Shown here one piece after another: positions 33,879-43,391 of a DNA stretch of 64,000 nt. The notes beneath the pieces were generated by a model. That model was not told the origin of the DNA. It ran no database searches and saw nothing but the letters and a program-made list of their open reading frames with translations. A program made the position numbers and the translations under genes. How positions within the stretch are numbered: the stretch's first letter is position 1; each line of letters begins with the position of its first letter. Source of the stretch: Thauera humireducens (GTDB taxonomy: Bacteria; Pseudomonadota; Gammaproteobacteria; Burkholderiales; Rhodocyclaceae); the NCBI RefSeq assembly GCF_001051995.2, contig NZ_CP014646.1:3224001-3288000 (forward strand), written 5' to 3'.

Positions 33879-36587
33879 TCAGTGCGTTACCGTGCTGCTT
33901 GCGCCACGTCTTCTCCAAGCCTTCTCGCCTTCGATCACCAGATAAATGGCGAGGCCGACGGCAACGATCAGCCCCCAGTCGATCCAGCCGATCGGCGCCG
34001 TGTGGAAAAGCTTGTTCATCAGCGGAATATAGGTGAACAGCAACTGCACAGCCATCATCGCCCCGATGCCTGCCCAGATCCAAGGATTACTGAACAGCCC
34101 GAGACGGAACATGGAGTACCGCAGCGAACGGCAGTTGAGCAGATAGAATGATTGCCCGACCGCGAAGACGTTCACTGCGATCGTCCTCGCCTCCTGCTCG
34201 CTGCGCCCGCTATACAACGCCCATTCGAACAGGCCGAAGCTACCCACGAGAAGCAGCAGGCCGACCAGCAGGATGCGTTTGATCAATTCGCCGTTGAGGA
34301 TCGGTGCCGCGGACAACCTTGGCGGGCGACTCATTATGTCCCGCTCCCGTGGCTCGAAAGCCAGGGTGAGGCCAAGTAGCACGGCCGTGGTCATGTTGAT
34401 CCACAGCGCCTGAACCGGCAGCACCGGCAGCGGCTGCGCCGCCATCACCGCAGCGATGATCACCAGTCCCTGACCGGCGTTGGTCGGCAAGATCCAGGTG
34501 ATGAACTTGATCAGGTTGTCGAATACGCCGCGGCCCTCTTCTACAGCAGCTTCGATGGTGGCGAAATTGTCATCGGTGAGCACCATGTCCGCGGCCTCCT
34601 TCGAGACATCCGTGCCGGTGATGCCCATCGCGACACCAATGTCGGCCCTTCGCAGCGCCGGCGCGTCGTTTACGCCATCGCCGGTCATCGCGACCACCTC
34701 CCCGCGTGCCTGCAAGGCCTCGACCAAGCGCAGCTTCTGTTCGGGCGTCACGCGTGCAAACACCGCCGTGTGCGCGGCAACGTCGATCAAGTCGGCATCA
34801 GGGATCTCTTCGAGCGCGCGCCCAGTGAGTACCCCCGCATGTCCCGAGGTGTGCAACAAGCCTATCTGGCCGGCAATGGCAGCGGCGGTCGCGGCGTGAT
34901 CGCCCGTGATCATCTTGACCTTGATCCCCGCTTCCTGGCAGGCTCGCACTGCGTGGATCGCCTCCTCGCGTGGCGGATCGATCATGCCCTGCAGACCCAG
35001 AAAGGTGAGGCCGTCGCAGACATCCTGATGATCGATGTCGGTAGTCCCGCGCGCTACGGCCATCCGGGCAAACGCCAGCACCCGTAGTCCGTGACCGGCC
35101 ATTGCATTGACCTGACGAAGGACCTCATCAGCGTCGAGCGCGCCCACCGAACCGTCTACTCCGAGCATGACCGTGCAACGCTCGAGGATCTTTTCAACCG
35201 ACCCCTTGAGATAGACGACCGGGTTGTCGCCGCCGTGCAGGGTGACCATGTATTGATGTTGCGATTCGAACGGAATCGTCTCCAGCCTGGCGGCACGAGC
35301 GTTTTCGGTCCTAGCATCGAGACCGGCCTTGCTGGCCGCGACCAGCAGCGCCCCCTCGGTGGGGTCACCCTCGATTCGCCAGGCATCACCGTCACGCTTG
35401 AGCACCGCGTCATTACAGAGGAGGCCGGCACGCAGCAACTCGCGCACAACCCCGTGCTCGGCGGCTGAGTGACGCTCGCCATCAAGTCGCAACTCGCCCT
35501 CCGGCGCGTAGCCGATGCCGCTGAGCTCGAACGACTGTCCGTCGACCCAGAGTCGCTGGACCGTCATCTCATTGCGAGTAATTGTTCCTGTCTTGTCCGA
35601 GCACACCACGGTAGTGCTGCCGAGCGTCTCGACCGCAGGCAGGCGACGGATGATCGCGTTGCGTTTTGCCATGCGCGCTACGCCAATGGCAAGTGTGATG
35701 GTGAGCACTGCGGGCAGCCCCTCCGGGATCATCGCAACCGACAAGGCAACGGCGGCCATGAAGAGGTCCACCCAATACTGCCCATGCCACAGGCCCACGG
35801 CAAAGGTCAGGCCAGCCAGCCCCAGGATCGCGTAGAGTAGCAGCCTGCTGAAGTGGGCGATCTTGCGCGTCAGCGGTGTGGCGATTACCTCGGCGCTGGC
35901 TATGAGCTCCGAAATGCGGCCGATCTCGGTGCTGTCCCCGGTGGCGACAACGACGCCGACCCCTGTACCGTAAGTGACCAGGGTTGAGGAATATGCCAGG
36001 TTCGTGCGGTCGGCGAGTGGCGTCTCGAGTTCCAGAATGCCAGGGAACTTGTCCACCGGCACTGATTCACCAGTCAGAGCCGACTCATCGATTTGCAGGC
36101 TGCGGCTGCGCAACAGAAACAGGTCTGCGGGCACCTTATCGCCGGAGGCGAGAAGGACGATGTCACCTGGTACGAGCCCGGCTGCGTCGATGCGCTGCTT
36201 TTCTCCGGCCCGCAATACGGTGGTCTCCATCTTCAAGGTGCGCGACAGCGCCTCGAGCGCATTGAGCGCCTTACCCTCCTGCACGAATCCGATGATCGAG
36301 TTGAGCAGCACCACGCCGAAGATCACCGCTGCATCGACGAAGGCCCCCAAAGAGAGCTTGATGATCACTGCAATAAGCAGAATGTAGACCAGCGCCTGAT
36401 TGAACTGCAGCAGAAACCTCAACAAGGGTCCATCGCCAACTCGCCTGGCCAGCGAGTTTGGTCCATGTTGATGTTGTCGCTCTTCTACCGCAACCCGATC
36501 CAGGCCTGTCTGCCCATTCGTGGCAAGCAGTCTCAGCACCTGTTCGCCGGTCAGATGGTGCCAGTGCTTCTGCTTCGGGTCGCTCAC
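33879..36587 (-). CDS. P2-type cation-transporting ATPase
   Basis: A 902-residue P-type ATPase with the normal order: cation-ATPase N-terminus (about 10-80), actuator motif LTGESVPVD near residue 172, M4 motif MIPEGLPAVLT, phosphorylation site CSDKTGTITRNEMTV near residue 330, MTGDGVNDAPALRRADIGVA hinge, and a C-terminal six-helix block. It resembles Ca2+-ATPases, but the M6 segment LWINMTTAVLLGLTLAFEP lacks the Asp of canonical Ca2+ pumps, so the transported ion is uncertain. It ends 76 bases upstream of psiE. Confidence 0.9.
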   Translation of the reverse strand: MSDPKQKHWHHLTGEQVLRLLATNGQTGLDRVAVEERQHQHGPNSLARRVGDGPLLRFLLQFNQALVYILLIAVIIKLSLGAFVDAAVIFGVVLLNSIIGFVQEGKALNALEALSRTLKMETTVLRAGEKQRIDAAGLVPGDIVLLASGDKVPADLFLLRSRSLQIDESALTGESVPVDKFPGILELETPLADRTNLAYSSTLVTYGTGVGVVVATGDSTEIGRISELIASAEVIATPLTRKIAHFSRLLLYAILGLAGLTFAVGLWHGQYWVDLFMAAVALSVAMIPEGLPAVLTITLAIGVARMAKRNAIIRRLPAVETLGSTTVVCSDKTGTITRNEMTVQRLWVDGQSFELSGIGYAPEGELRLDGERHSAAEHGVVRELLRAGLLCNDAVLKRDGDAWRIEGDPTEGALLVAASKAGLDARTENARAARLETIPFESQHQYMVTLHGGDNPVVYLKGSVEKILERCTVMLGVDGSVGALDADEVLRQVNAMAGHGLRVLAFARMAVARGTTDIDHQDVCDGLTFLGLQGMIDPPREEAIHAVRACQEAGIKVKMITGDHAATAAAIAGQIGLLHTSGHAGVLTGRALEEIPDADLIDVAAHTAVFARVTPEQKLRLVEALQARGEVVAMTGDGVNDAPALRRADIGVAMGITGTDVSKEAADMVLTDDNFATIEAAVEEGRGVFDNLIKFITWILPTNAGQGLVIIAAVMAAQPLPVLPVQALWINMTTAVLLGLTLAFEPRERDIMSRPPRLSAAPILNGELIKRILLVGLLLLVGSFGLFEWALYSGRSEQEARTIAVNVFAVGQSFYLLNCRSLRYSMFRLGLFSNPWIWAGIGAMMAVQLLFTYIPLMNKLFHTAPIGWIDWGLIVAVGLAIYLVIEGEKAWRRRGASSTVTH

Positions 36588-36799
36588 TTGTGATCCTTCA
36601 TTCGAATTGCGGCCGCAGGCAGATGGATGAGTGGGATTTTACCGCGTCACTCTGCGGGCCGGTCAAACTCATGCACTGGCCTGCGCTTGACGCGCCGCCA
36701 GCCCGTTGGCCGGCAAGGCGTCTGGGCGCTGCGCGACTCCCCAGCGGTGGGGGTGTCGCCGCCGCCCCCCTCCGCTGCGACTGCCGGCGCGCTGAGCGC

Positions 36800-37174
36800 T
36801 CAGCGCACGGTGAAACGCACGGTAATGGCCTTCTGGTCGGCGGTGTTGATTGCGGCCACCACCTTTGCCCCCTTGGCGATCGTGACGCCCCTGGCTTCGA
36901 GCTTGTCGCCGCTCACGACCAGCGGGGCTTCCGATTTCTCGGTGCCGTTGAGCACAGTCAGCTTGCCGCTCATGCCGGTCGGGACCATGGGCTTGCCGTG
37001 ATCCTCGACATACAGCATGGCAGCCCCCTCGCCGGCAACGAGTTCGAACGACAGGTCGCTTGCGGTCTGCACGACGCCGCCGTGCTTGGGGGCGGCACCG
37101 CCATGCGCGAGTGCCGGGGCGGATGCAAGGGTGGAGCAGGCCAGGATGGCAGCTGCGAGGAACTTGGTGATCAT
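36800..37174 (-). CDS. Small exported protein accompanying a heavy-metal RND pump
   Basis: A 124-residue protein with a signal peptide (FLAAAILACSTLASAPALA). The mature start is His-rich (HGGAAPKHGGVVQTASDLSF), and the rest is a beta-rich domain ending KAITVRFTVR. It is a paralogue of the 128-residue protein at 43556-43942, and both lie just downstream of a czcA gene, so a periplasmic metal-binding or chaperone role is likely (inference). A perfect 18-base palindrome (36789-36806, gcgctgagcgctcagcgc) covers the stop codon and may act as a terminator stem. Confidence 0.75.
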   Translation of the reverse strand: MITKFLAAAILACSTLASAPALAHGGAAPKHGGVVQTASDLSFELVAGEGAAMLYVEDHGKPMVPTGMSGKLTVLNGTEKSEAPLVVSGDKLEARGVTIAKGAKVVAAINTADQKAITVRFTVR

Positions 37175-37252
37175 GGGTGATCTCTCCTTGGAAACGCGGT
37201 GCGCTTGGCGCAGGCGGCACCGCGAGTGCCTGGTTCTTTAACGAGCGCGTGC

Positions 37253-38728
37253 TCAGAAAGCCTCGCGCGCGTCGGCCACTGCCGGCGTTTGCGCATCCTC
37301 GCCGAGCAGCCGCTCGGTCGGCTTGCGACCGAACATCCAATACATGACCGGGGTAAGCAGGGTATCGAGCAGCGTCGAGCTGACCAAGCCACCGAAGATC
37401 ACGACCGCGACCGGGTGCAGGATCTCCTTGCCCGGGGCATCGGCGGCCAGCAGCAGCGGCGTCAGTGCGAAGGCTGCAACCAGGGCCGTCATCAGCACCG
37501 GCGTCAGCCGCTCGAGCGAGCCGCGCACGATCATGGCCTGGCTGAAAGTCTCGCCTTCGAACTTGCACAGGTTGATGTAGTGACTGATCTTGAGGATGCC
37601 GTTGCGCGTGGAGATACCCGCCAGCGTGATGAAGCCCACCATCGACGCCACCGACAGTTGTACCCCGGCGATCCACATCGCCAGCACAGAGCCGATCAGG
37701 GCCAGCGGGATGTTCGCCATCACGATGCCGGCCAGCACCGCCGACTGGTAGCGCGAGTACAGCACCAGAAAGATCATCACCAGCGACACCACCGACAGGC
37801 CCGCGATCAGGCGCGTGGCCTGCTCCTGGGCCTGGAACTGACCTTCCAGACTGATGAAGTAGCCGGTGGGCAACGCCTGCCCGGCGATCACGCCGCGCAC
37901 GGCAGCGATCACCTCGCTCATGTTGCTGCCATCGGTGTTGCCATAGACGACGATGCGGCGACGACCGTTCTCGCGTCCGACCTGGTTGGGCCCATCGGTC
38001 TCCTCGACGCTGGCGATGGCCGACACCGGCACGCGGCCGGCAGGGGTGTCGATCAGCATCCGCGCCAGATCCTGCGGGCCGCGCCGCTCATCGGGCAGAC
38101 GCAGCACCAGCTCGTAGCGGCGCGGACCGTCCACGATCTGCGCGCCGTGAGCGCCATCGGTCAGCGCCTGCAGCACGCGGATCGCCTCGCCGGGCGACAG
38201 CCCGAGCTGGGCGGCCTTGCGATGGTCCAGCCGCACGGTGATCTGCGGAATCAGCACCTGCTTTTCGACCGTCAGGTCGACCAGGCCGGGCACCCCGCTC
38301 AGCCCGGATCGCATCTGTTCGGCCAGGCCGCGCAGCGTGTCGATGTCGTCGCCGAATATCTTCACGGCCACCTGGGCGCGCACGCCCGACAGCAGGTGAT
38401 CGAGGCGGTGGCTGATCGGTTGGCCGATGGCCACCTGCGCCGGCAGCACCGAGAGCCGGTCCCGGATGTCGGCCATGATGGCCTCGCGGTCGCGCCCGCT
38501 GCGCTTGAGGTCCACGTCGATCTCGGCCGAGTGCACGCCTTCGGCATGCTCGTCGAGCTCGGCACGGCCGGTGCGGCGGCCGACCTGGGTCACCTCGGGA
38601 ACCTGGCCGATCAGCAGTTCGGCCTCACGCCCCATCCGGTTGGCTTCGGCCAGCGAGGTGCCGGGCTGCATCACCAGGCCCAGTACCAGCGAACCCTCGT
38701 TGAGGGGTAGATCAAGCAGTCGTGTCAC
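37253..38728 (-). pseudogene. Heavy-metal RND efflux pump (czcA-like), 5' half missing
   Basis: The C-terminal 480 or so residues of a CzcA/CusA-type pump (full length about 1040). The family reading begins LNEGSLVLGLVMQPGTSLAE at about 38702; the first 8 codons to 38728 come from the inverted-repeat arm. Present are GRAELDEHAEGVHSAEIDVD, DIDTLRGLAEQM and the last transmembrane bundle up to MYWMFGRKPTE. The N-terminal bundle with the proton relay is lost, so it cannot pump. It resembles but is not identical to the intact copy at 43984-47103. Confidence 0.9.
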
Positions 38729-38937
38729 CAGCCGCCATTTCGATCACGGCAATGGCAGCCGGGCGTTCACGTTCAAATTGTTCCGGTCTGGATGAGGCCG
38801 ACTGACGTCTCGGATGGCGCGTGACATACGAGCGCTGTGACTCCTGCAGGGGCGACTCAACAGCCTGACCGGACGGCGAGCATCGGCCCTTCTCACGTAT
38901 TCGTCATGTCAGCTTTGACGCTGCGCACGCGACGGCA
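38703..38937 (+). repeat. Arm B of the 235 bp inverted repeat
   Basis: It begins ggggtagatcaagcagtcgt directly at the break in czcA and matches 19563-19797 in inverted orientation. The sharp junction with czcA at about 38703 marks this base as a true element end or recombination point. The following 200 bases to the CDF gene have no gene I can support. Confidence 0.85.
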
Positions 38938-39143
38938 CCCGACCCCGAGCGGTCGTTGCGACTTCCGCAAAGCTGCCGGTCAGGTACCCAGGGATTCCAC
39001 GAGTTTCGCTGCTCCGAAGCTGCCGTTCGTGACCTCACGCACCCGGCCATCAGCTGCCCGTCCTCCTCTCCACAATCCTGCCATCCTGATGGCCGCTGGG
39101 CCTCGAAACCTGTCATTGCCTCAAGCACGTCGCTCCGCTGTCC

Positions 39144-39779
39144 TCATCCCTTCTGATGGACTTGTCGTGCGTCGCCGATGTCGCGCCGGGCGTGAGCGAC
39201 GATGACAAGCCCCGACCACAGCGCGAGCCCGGACATCACCAGTGCAACGACAAGGTCCGGCAATGCGCTTCCGGTACCGAAGACGCCTGCCGCCGCCAGG
39301 ATCACCGCGAGATTGCCGATCGCATCGTTGCGGCTGCACAGCCACACCGAACGCATGTTCGCGTCGCCCGCGCGAAATCGATACAACATCATCGCCACCC
39401 CTGCGTTGGCGAGCAGTGCGAGGATGCCGACCACGCCCATCGTAATCGGCTCAGGCGTCACGCCGTGCTGGAAGGCCCACAGGGCGCGTGCCATTACAAC
39501 GGCGCCGAAAAGCACCATCGCCACGCCCTTGAGCAAGGCCGCGCGTGCCCGCCATATCAATCCCCACGACAGCACCGTCAGCGACAGCGCATAGTTGGCG
39601 GCATCTCCTGCGAAATCGAGGGCGTCGGCCCATAGGGCGACCGAACCGACTGCAAGGCCGGCGACGAATTCGACCAAGAACATCGCCGCATTCACGATCA
39701 ATGCAATCCACAGTGCTTGGCGGAAGCGCGGGCTCGCTGCGCTGGCATCGCAGGTGGAGTGGGAACAACAGCCGGCCAT
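39144..39779 (-). CDS. Cation diffusion facilitator-like metal exporter
   Basis: A 211-residue inner-membrane protein of the CDF type, six helices, starting ATG 39779 with a Cys-containing N-terminus (MAGCCSHSTCDASA). The first helices carry NAAMFLVEFVAGLAVGSVAL and WADALDFAGDAANY, equivalent to the metal-site D-x3-D/H of CDF proteins, and CSRNDAIGNLAVILAA on helix V. It lacks the long cytoplasmic C-terminal domain. It is divergent from the CadR/PbrR-like regulator, so it probably exports Cd, Zn or Pb. Confidence 0.87.
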   Translation of the reverse strand: MAGCCSHSTCDASAASPRFRQALWIALIVNAAMFLVEFVAGLAVGSVALWADALDFAGDAANYALSLTVLSWGLIWRARAALLKGVAMVLFGAVVMARALWAFQHGVTPEPITMGVVGILALLANAGVAMMLYRFRAGDANMRSVWLCSRNDAIGNLAVILAAAGVFGTGSALPDLVVALVMSGLALWSGLVIVAHARRDIGDARQVHQKG

Positions 39780-39816
39780 GGTTTTCTCCTTTACGTGGGC
39801 GAGGGGTGCATCACAC

Positions 39817-39837
39817 ACCCTGTAGCCACTACAGGGT
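39817..39837 (-). promoter_or_regulatory. MerR-type operator/promoter (CadR/PbrR class)
   Basis: The near-perfect palindrome accctgtag-tgg-ctacagggt lies in the gap between the CDF gene and the MerR-type gene. On the minus strand it follows ttgacc (-35) so that the dyad occupies the overlong spacer, the classic MerR-family arrangement driving the CDF gene. Confidence 0.88.
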
Positions 39838-39882
39838 CAAGCGGTTAAGCTGTTGGGCGGTTGCAATGAGGAGATGCAGGCG

Positions 39883-40317
39883 ATGAAGATCGGTGAATTG
39901 GCCAAGGCCGCGCACGTCGAGGTCGAAACCATCCGCTACTACGAACGGATCGGTCTGCTCCCGGCGCCTTCCCGCAGCCCCAATGGATATCGGGCCTACG
40001 CGGGTGGGCACCTTGAGCGCCTCGCGTTCATCCGCCACTGCCGGGCACTGGACATTGCCTTGGTCGACGTCGCGCAACTGCTGCGCTTCGTGGACGACCC
40101 CACAACCGACTGTGCTGAGGTCGACGCGTTGATCGACTCCCAACTCACCCGTGTCCGCGCGCGTCTCGACACCCTGCAAATGCTCGAGCGCCAACTCGTC
40201 GCCCTGCGCAACCAGTGCGGTGCCCCCGATCGTGCGGCGCAATGCGGCATCCTGCATGAGCTCGAGGCGCCGACGCGGGGGGATGTCTGTGTGTGCCACG
40301 ATGAGCATGCGCAATGA
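39883..40317 (+). CDS. MerR-family heavy-metal regulator (CadR/PbrR-like)
   Basis: A 144-residue regulator from ATG 39883. The HTH is MKIGELAKAAHVEVETIRYY followed by ERIGLLPAPSRSPNGYRAYA. A dimerisation helix follows, with metal-binding cysteines Cys77 (DPTTDCAEVD), Cys112 (RNQCGAPDRA) and Cys121 (QCGIL), matching the Cys77-112-119 pattern of Cd/Pb sensors, plus a Cys-His tail (CVCHDEH). It should twist the operator at 39817-39837 on metal binding and switch on the divergent CDF exporter. Confidence 0.92.
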   Translation: MKIGELAKAAHVEVETIRYYERIGLLPAPSRSPNGYRAYAGGHLERLAFIRHCRALDIALVDVAQLLRFVDDPTTDCAEVDALIDSQLTRVRARLDTLQMLERQLVALRNQCGAPDRAAQCGILHELEAPTRGDVCVCHDEHAQ

Positions 40318-40426
40318 TCTGCGGTTCGGTGGCGGCGTGACCACAATGTGGGGTGCCAGCGCTCCGGTACGTTCATGGTCGCGATATGAGCCGTCAGCCA
40401 ACGGGCCGGAGTTAAAATCGTCGCCC

Positions 40427-40765
40427 ATGCACCGTTGGCTTGCCATCTTCTTCCTGCTGCTCGTTCCACTTCAGTTCGCTTCGGCGGGCCTGGAGGCGTA
40501 CTGCTTGGAATCGGCCGGTTTCGCGACCAGCCACGGCGACCACCATCCACATACCTGTCAGGTGGATGAAGGCGATGAAGGGATGAAAGGGCAGCTTCAC
40601 GCCGACTGCGGTTTCTGCCAGATCCTGGCGAGCGCGGCACTGCTCGATGCGGGTCGTCTGCCATTGACAGGACTGGGCCATGTCCTCGTCGACGCCGGGC
40701 GGGACTTCAACGCGTCTGCGCTGGTCACCGAGCCTGAACGCCCCAAGTGGCGCCTCGCTGCCTGA
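40427..40765 (+). CDS. CzcI-like exported protein
   Basis: A 112-residue protein with a signal peptide (WLAIFFLLLVPLQFASAG). The mature part is rich in His and Cys (YCLESAG, HGDHHPHTC, HADCGFC) and ends EPERPKWRLAA. It is a paralogue of the 116-residue protein at 50208-50558 (same start M-x-RWLAIF and same end PERPKW). Members of this CzcI-type group precede czc operons and are thought to tune metal response in the periplasm. Confidence 0.8.
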   Translation: MHRWLAIFFLLLVPLQFASAGLEAYCLESAGFATSHGDHHPHTCQVDEGDEGMKGQLHADCGFCQILASAALLDAGRLPLTGLGHVLVDAGRDFNASALVTEPERPKWRLAA

Positions 40766-40907
40766 GCGGCAGCCCACCCCTGTCTTCCCCTCGTCTTCGA
40801 GCGCGCGCCGCACGGTAGCGGCGGTGTGCTCCATTGCGGACGTCCGGGCACTGCCTATGGCGTCCGCCCCTCCCGAAGCCTGGGAACCAACCCTCGAGAT
40901 CGACTCG

Positions 40908-41333
40908 ATGCACGACAAACGAACCCAATGGTGGTGGCTGATGGCCGCCTGGGCCGTGGCTCTGGTATCCACGCTGGGCGCGCTCTTCATCGGTGAAGTG
41001 ATGGGCATGACGCCCTGCGTGCTGTGCTGGTACCAGCGGATCGCCATGTTCCCGCTCGCCCTCATTCTGGGCATGGCCGTGTTCGCCGAGGACCGGCGCG
41101 GTGCGGTGTATGCGCTGCCATTCGCGCTCGCTGGTCTCGCGCTGGCCGCCTATCACAGCGCACTGATCGCAGGCTGGGTGCCACAGTGGTGGGTGCCGTG
41201 CGGCACCGGCCCCTCGTGCAGCCAGCAAGCCCTGGTCATCCTTGGCGACATCCAGATTCCCTGGCTATCGCTGGCGGCCTTCCTCGCCATCGCCGCCGCC
41301 CTGACGATTTATCTGATAAGGACCCGTAAATGA
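40908..41333 (+). CDS. dsbB: Disulfide bond formation protein, DsbB family
   Basis: A 141-residue protein with four membrane helices. The first active pair is Cys37-V-L-Cys40 in TPCVLCWYQRIAM, and the second pair is in the loop VPCGTGPSCSQQ. It reoxidises a DsbA-type partner using quinones. It overlaps the dsbA-like gene by ATGA, so the two form a dedicated oxidising pair inside the metal island. Its small size and CVLC motif resemble BdbC-type members. Confidence 0.93.
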   Translation: MHDKRTQWWWLMAAWAVALVSTLGALFIGEVMGMTPCVLCWYQRIAMFPLALILGMAVFAEDRRGAVYALPFALAGLALAAYHSALIAGWVPQWWVPCGTGPSCSQQALVILGDIQIPWLSLAAFLAIAAALTIYLIRTRK

Positions 41334-41986
41334 ACACACGAAAACTCCTGGCACTCGCCGTGTTGCTGATCCTCGGCCTGGCCTTTTACTTCGGCATGGA
41401 TGCCTATCGCGACCGCACACAGGCCGAGCAGGACACGCGCGTCGCTGTGGAAGGAAGCCGCCTCGTGCGGATGCATACCCCGATCATCGGGCCGCAGAAC
41501 GCGCCGGTCACCATCGTCGAGTTCTTCGATCCCGCCTGCGAGACCTGCCGCGCCTTCTATCCGATCGTCAAGCAGATCATGGCCCAGCATCCGGACAAGG
41601 TCCGGCTTGCGCTGCGCTATGCGCCCTTCCATCACGGCTCGGACCAGGTGGTGAAACTGATCGAGGCTGCGCGCAAGCAGGGACTCTACACCCCGGTGCT
41701 CGAGGCGCTGCTGGCCACGCAACCGGAGTGGGCCGACCACGCGGCGCCCAACATCGGCATCGCCTTCGAAGCAGCCGCCCGCGCCGGCCTGGACATGGGA
41801 CGCGCCCGGCAGGACATGGAGACGCCCGAGATCCAGGCCGTGCTCGCGCAGGACATCGAGGATCTGACCGCGTTGCAGGTCAGCAAGACACCAACCTTCT
41901 TCGTCAATGGACGCAGCCTGCCGAGCTTCGGCCCCGAGCAGTTGGCACGCCTGGTAGCGGAGGAAGTGGGTAAAGTGCAGCCGTGA
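41330..41986 (+). CDS. DsbA-like thiol-disulfide oxidoreductase, membrane-anchored
   Basis: A 218-residue protein with one N-terminal membrane segment ([18 protein letters not shown]) and a thioredoxin/DsbA fold. The active site is Cys70-E-T-Cys73 in [12 protein letters not shown], with the cis-Pro loop [10 protein letters not shown]. It is expected to be a periplasmic oxidase or isomerase working with the overlapping dsbB, possibly protecting cysteine-rich exported proteins under metal stress (inference). Confidence 0.92.
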   Translation: MNTRKLLALAVLLILGLAFYFGMDAYRDRTQAEQDTRVAVEGSRLVRMHTPIIGPQNAPVTIVEFFDPACETCRAFYPIVKQIMAQHPDKVRLALRYAPFHHGSDQVVKLIEAARKQGLYTPVLEALLATQPEWADHAAPNIGIAFEAAARAGLDMGRARQDMETPEIQAVLAQDIEDLTALQVSKTPTFFVNGRSLPSFGPEQLARLVAEEVGKVQP

Positions 41987-42321
41987 TCGGTTTGTTCAAG
42001 CTCGCCGGCCTGTTCGCCTTGACGGCCGTGGCCGAGATCGTCGGCTGCTATCTGCCCTGGCTCGTGTTGAAGCAGGGCCGGAGTGCCTGGCTGCTCGTGC
42101 CCGCAGCGCTGTCGCTCGCCGCCTTCGCCTGGCTGCTGACACTGCATCCGACTGCAGCCGGGCGAACCTATGCCGGTTACGGCGGCATGTACATCGCGGT
42201 CGCGTTGGTGTGGCTTCGCGTCGTGGATGGCGTTGCGCTGACCCGCTGGGATGTCGCGGGCGCCGGCGTCGCGCTGGTCGGCATGGCCATCATTGCGCTG
42301 CAACCGGCCGCCTCTCCCTGA
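41983..42321 (+). CDS. YnfA-family small membrane protein
   Basis: A 112-residue four-helix membrane protein starting at GTG 41983, overlapping the previous stop. YnfA family marks are [32 protein letters not shown] and [14 protein letters not shown]. YnfA proteins are SMR-superfamily relatives. In metal and disulfide contexts they are presumed exporters, but a substrate is not established from the sequence. Confidence 0.92.
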   Translation: MIGLFKLAGLFALTAVAEIVGCYLPWLVLKQGRSAWLLVPAALSLAAFAWLLTLHPTAAGRTYAGYGGMYIAVALVWLRVVDGVALTRWDVAGAGVALVGMAIIALQPAASP

Positions 42322-42369
42322 AAGTATCATTGTTGCTTCTCGGGGCGCTCTGGCGACCGCAAACACCGC

Positions 42370-42867
42370 TCACCTCATCCACATGTACTGCTGGTGTCGC
42401 ATCATGTGGTCCATCATCATCTGCTGCATCGGCATGTATTGATCCATCATGTACTGGCGCTGCCTTTGTTGTTCGGGCGTAAGCGTCGAGTAGTAGCCGC
42501 CCATATGGCCCCATCCCATCATTGGGCCCATCGTCATTCCGGGCCCCATCCCCGGGCCGCCCATGCAGCAGCCCATGCCGCCGCCCGGCCCCCACATGCC
42601 GTGCATCAGCTGCATGTTGTTCTGCATCGTGGCCCAGTGCTCCTGGAGTAGTTTTTGCCGCGCTTCGGGATCCTGAGTCTGGTTGATCTTGTCCATCTGC
42701 TCTTGCATCTTCTTCATGTTCTCCTGCGCCTGCGCCATCCGCTTGTCGAACTCCTGCACGTTGGGCGGCTCGAGGTTCGCTTGGGCACCAGACGCCGGCT
42801 GGGCGAGAGCGGGCATGGACGAAAGTACAACGGCGGACAACGCGGCTGCCAGGATCGTGTTCTTCAT
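42370..42867 (-). CDS. Met/His-rich exported protein
   Basis: A 165-residue protein with a signal peptide (AAALSAVVLSSMPALA). After a coiled-coil stretch (KRMAQAQENMKKMQEQMDKI) comes a methionine- and glycine-rich tail (MHGMWGPGGGMGCCMGGPGM; QQRQRQYMMDQYMPMQQMMM; MMRHQQYMWMR). Methionine-rich periplasmic proteins of this kind bind Cu(I) or Ag(I). It lies between the dsb/ynfA operon and an arsR gene, so a metal-buffering role is likely (inference). Confidence 0.8.
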   Translation of the reverse strand: MKNTILAAALSAVVLSSMPALAQPASGAQANLEPPNVQEFDKRMAQAQENMKKMQEQMDKINQTQDPEARQKLLQEHWATMQNNMQLMHGMWGPGGGMGCCMGGPGMGPGMTMGPMMGWGHMGGYYSTLTPEQQRQRQYMMDQYMPMQQMMMDHMMRHQQYMWMR

Positions 42868-42989
42868 CTCGATTCTCCTATGTCACAAGCGGAGGCCATG
42901 ACGGTCTTGTTACGACGGACCGATGACCACTGGGGATTGCGCCCGGGGACGGGCAGCGGGGGGAAACGGCGCGCATCGGCGATTGATGT

Positions 42990-43391
42990 TCATCTGGCCC
43001 CCGTCGCTAAGTCAGAAGTCTGGATGCCCACCCGGCAACGGCCGTCTTCGCGCAAGCAGATGCGCTCGCGGAATCGTCCAAGATCACCCGAGAAGACATC
43101 ATCCTCATCGGGTACCGAGCGAATCAGATCGGACAGGGGCCCCATCGTCGGCGAGCCGGTTACCAGCCGATGGTAGAGCCAGCGGCCATCCTTGATGGCG
43201 CTCAGCAGGCCAGCCTGACGCAGCGTTTTCAGGTGGCGAGAGAGCTTGTATTGCAGCTCTTGGAGGCTGTCCACCAATTCGCATAGACAGATCTCTTCGC
43301 CGGTGTCTACGAGCAGACGCATGATGCGAATGCGGGTGCGGTCGGCCAAGGCTTGGAAGACTTCTTCGGGTTTGACGGTGATGAGATGCAT
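42990..43391 (-). CDS. ArsR/SmtB-family metalloregulator
   Basis: About 133 residues from ATG 43391 (ATG 43409 also possible). The winged helix contains ALADRTRIRIMRLLVDTGEE, then the Cys pair ICLCELVDSL at the alpha-3 position, the classic metal-sensing site of ArsR-type repressors, and QYKLSRHLKTLRQAGLL. Extra C-terminal cysteines (ERICLREDGRC) may add a second site. An imperfect dyad gcatagttgcatcatagtgc overlaps the start and is a candidate operator. Its target may be the Met-rich protein gene or itself. Confidence 0.9.
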   Translation of the reverse strand: MHLITVKPEEVFQALADRTRIRIMRLLVDTGEEICLCELVDSLQELQYKLSRHLKTLRQAGLLSAIKDGRWLYHRLVTGSPTMGPLSDLIRSVPDEDDVFSGDLGRFRERICLREDGRCRVGIQTSDLATGAR

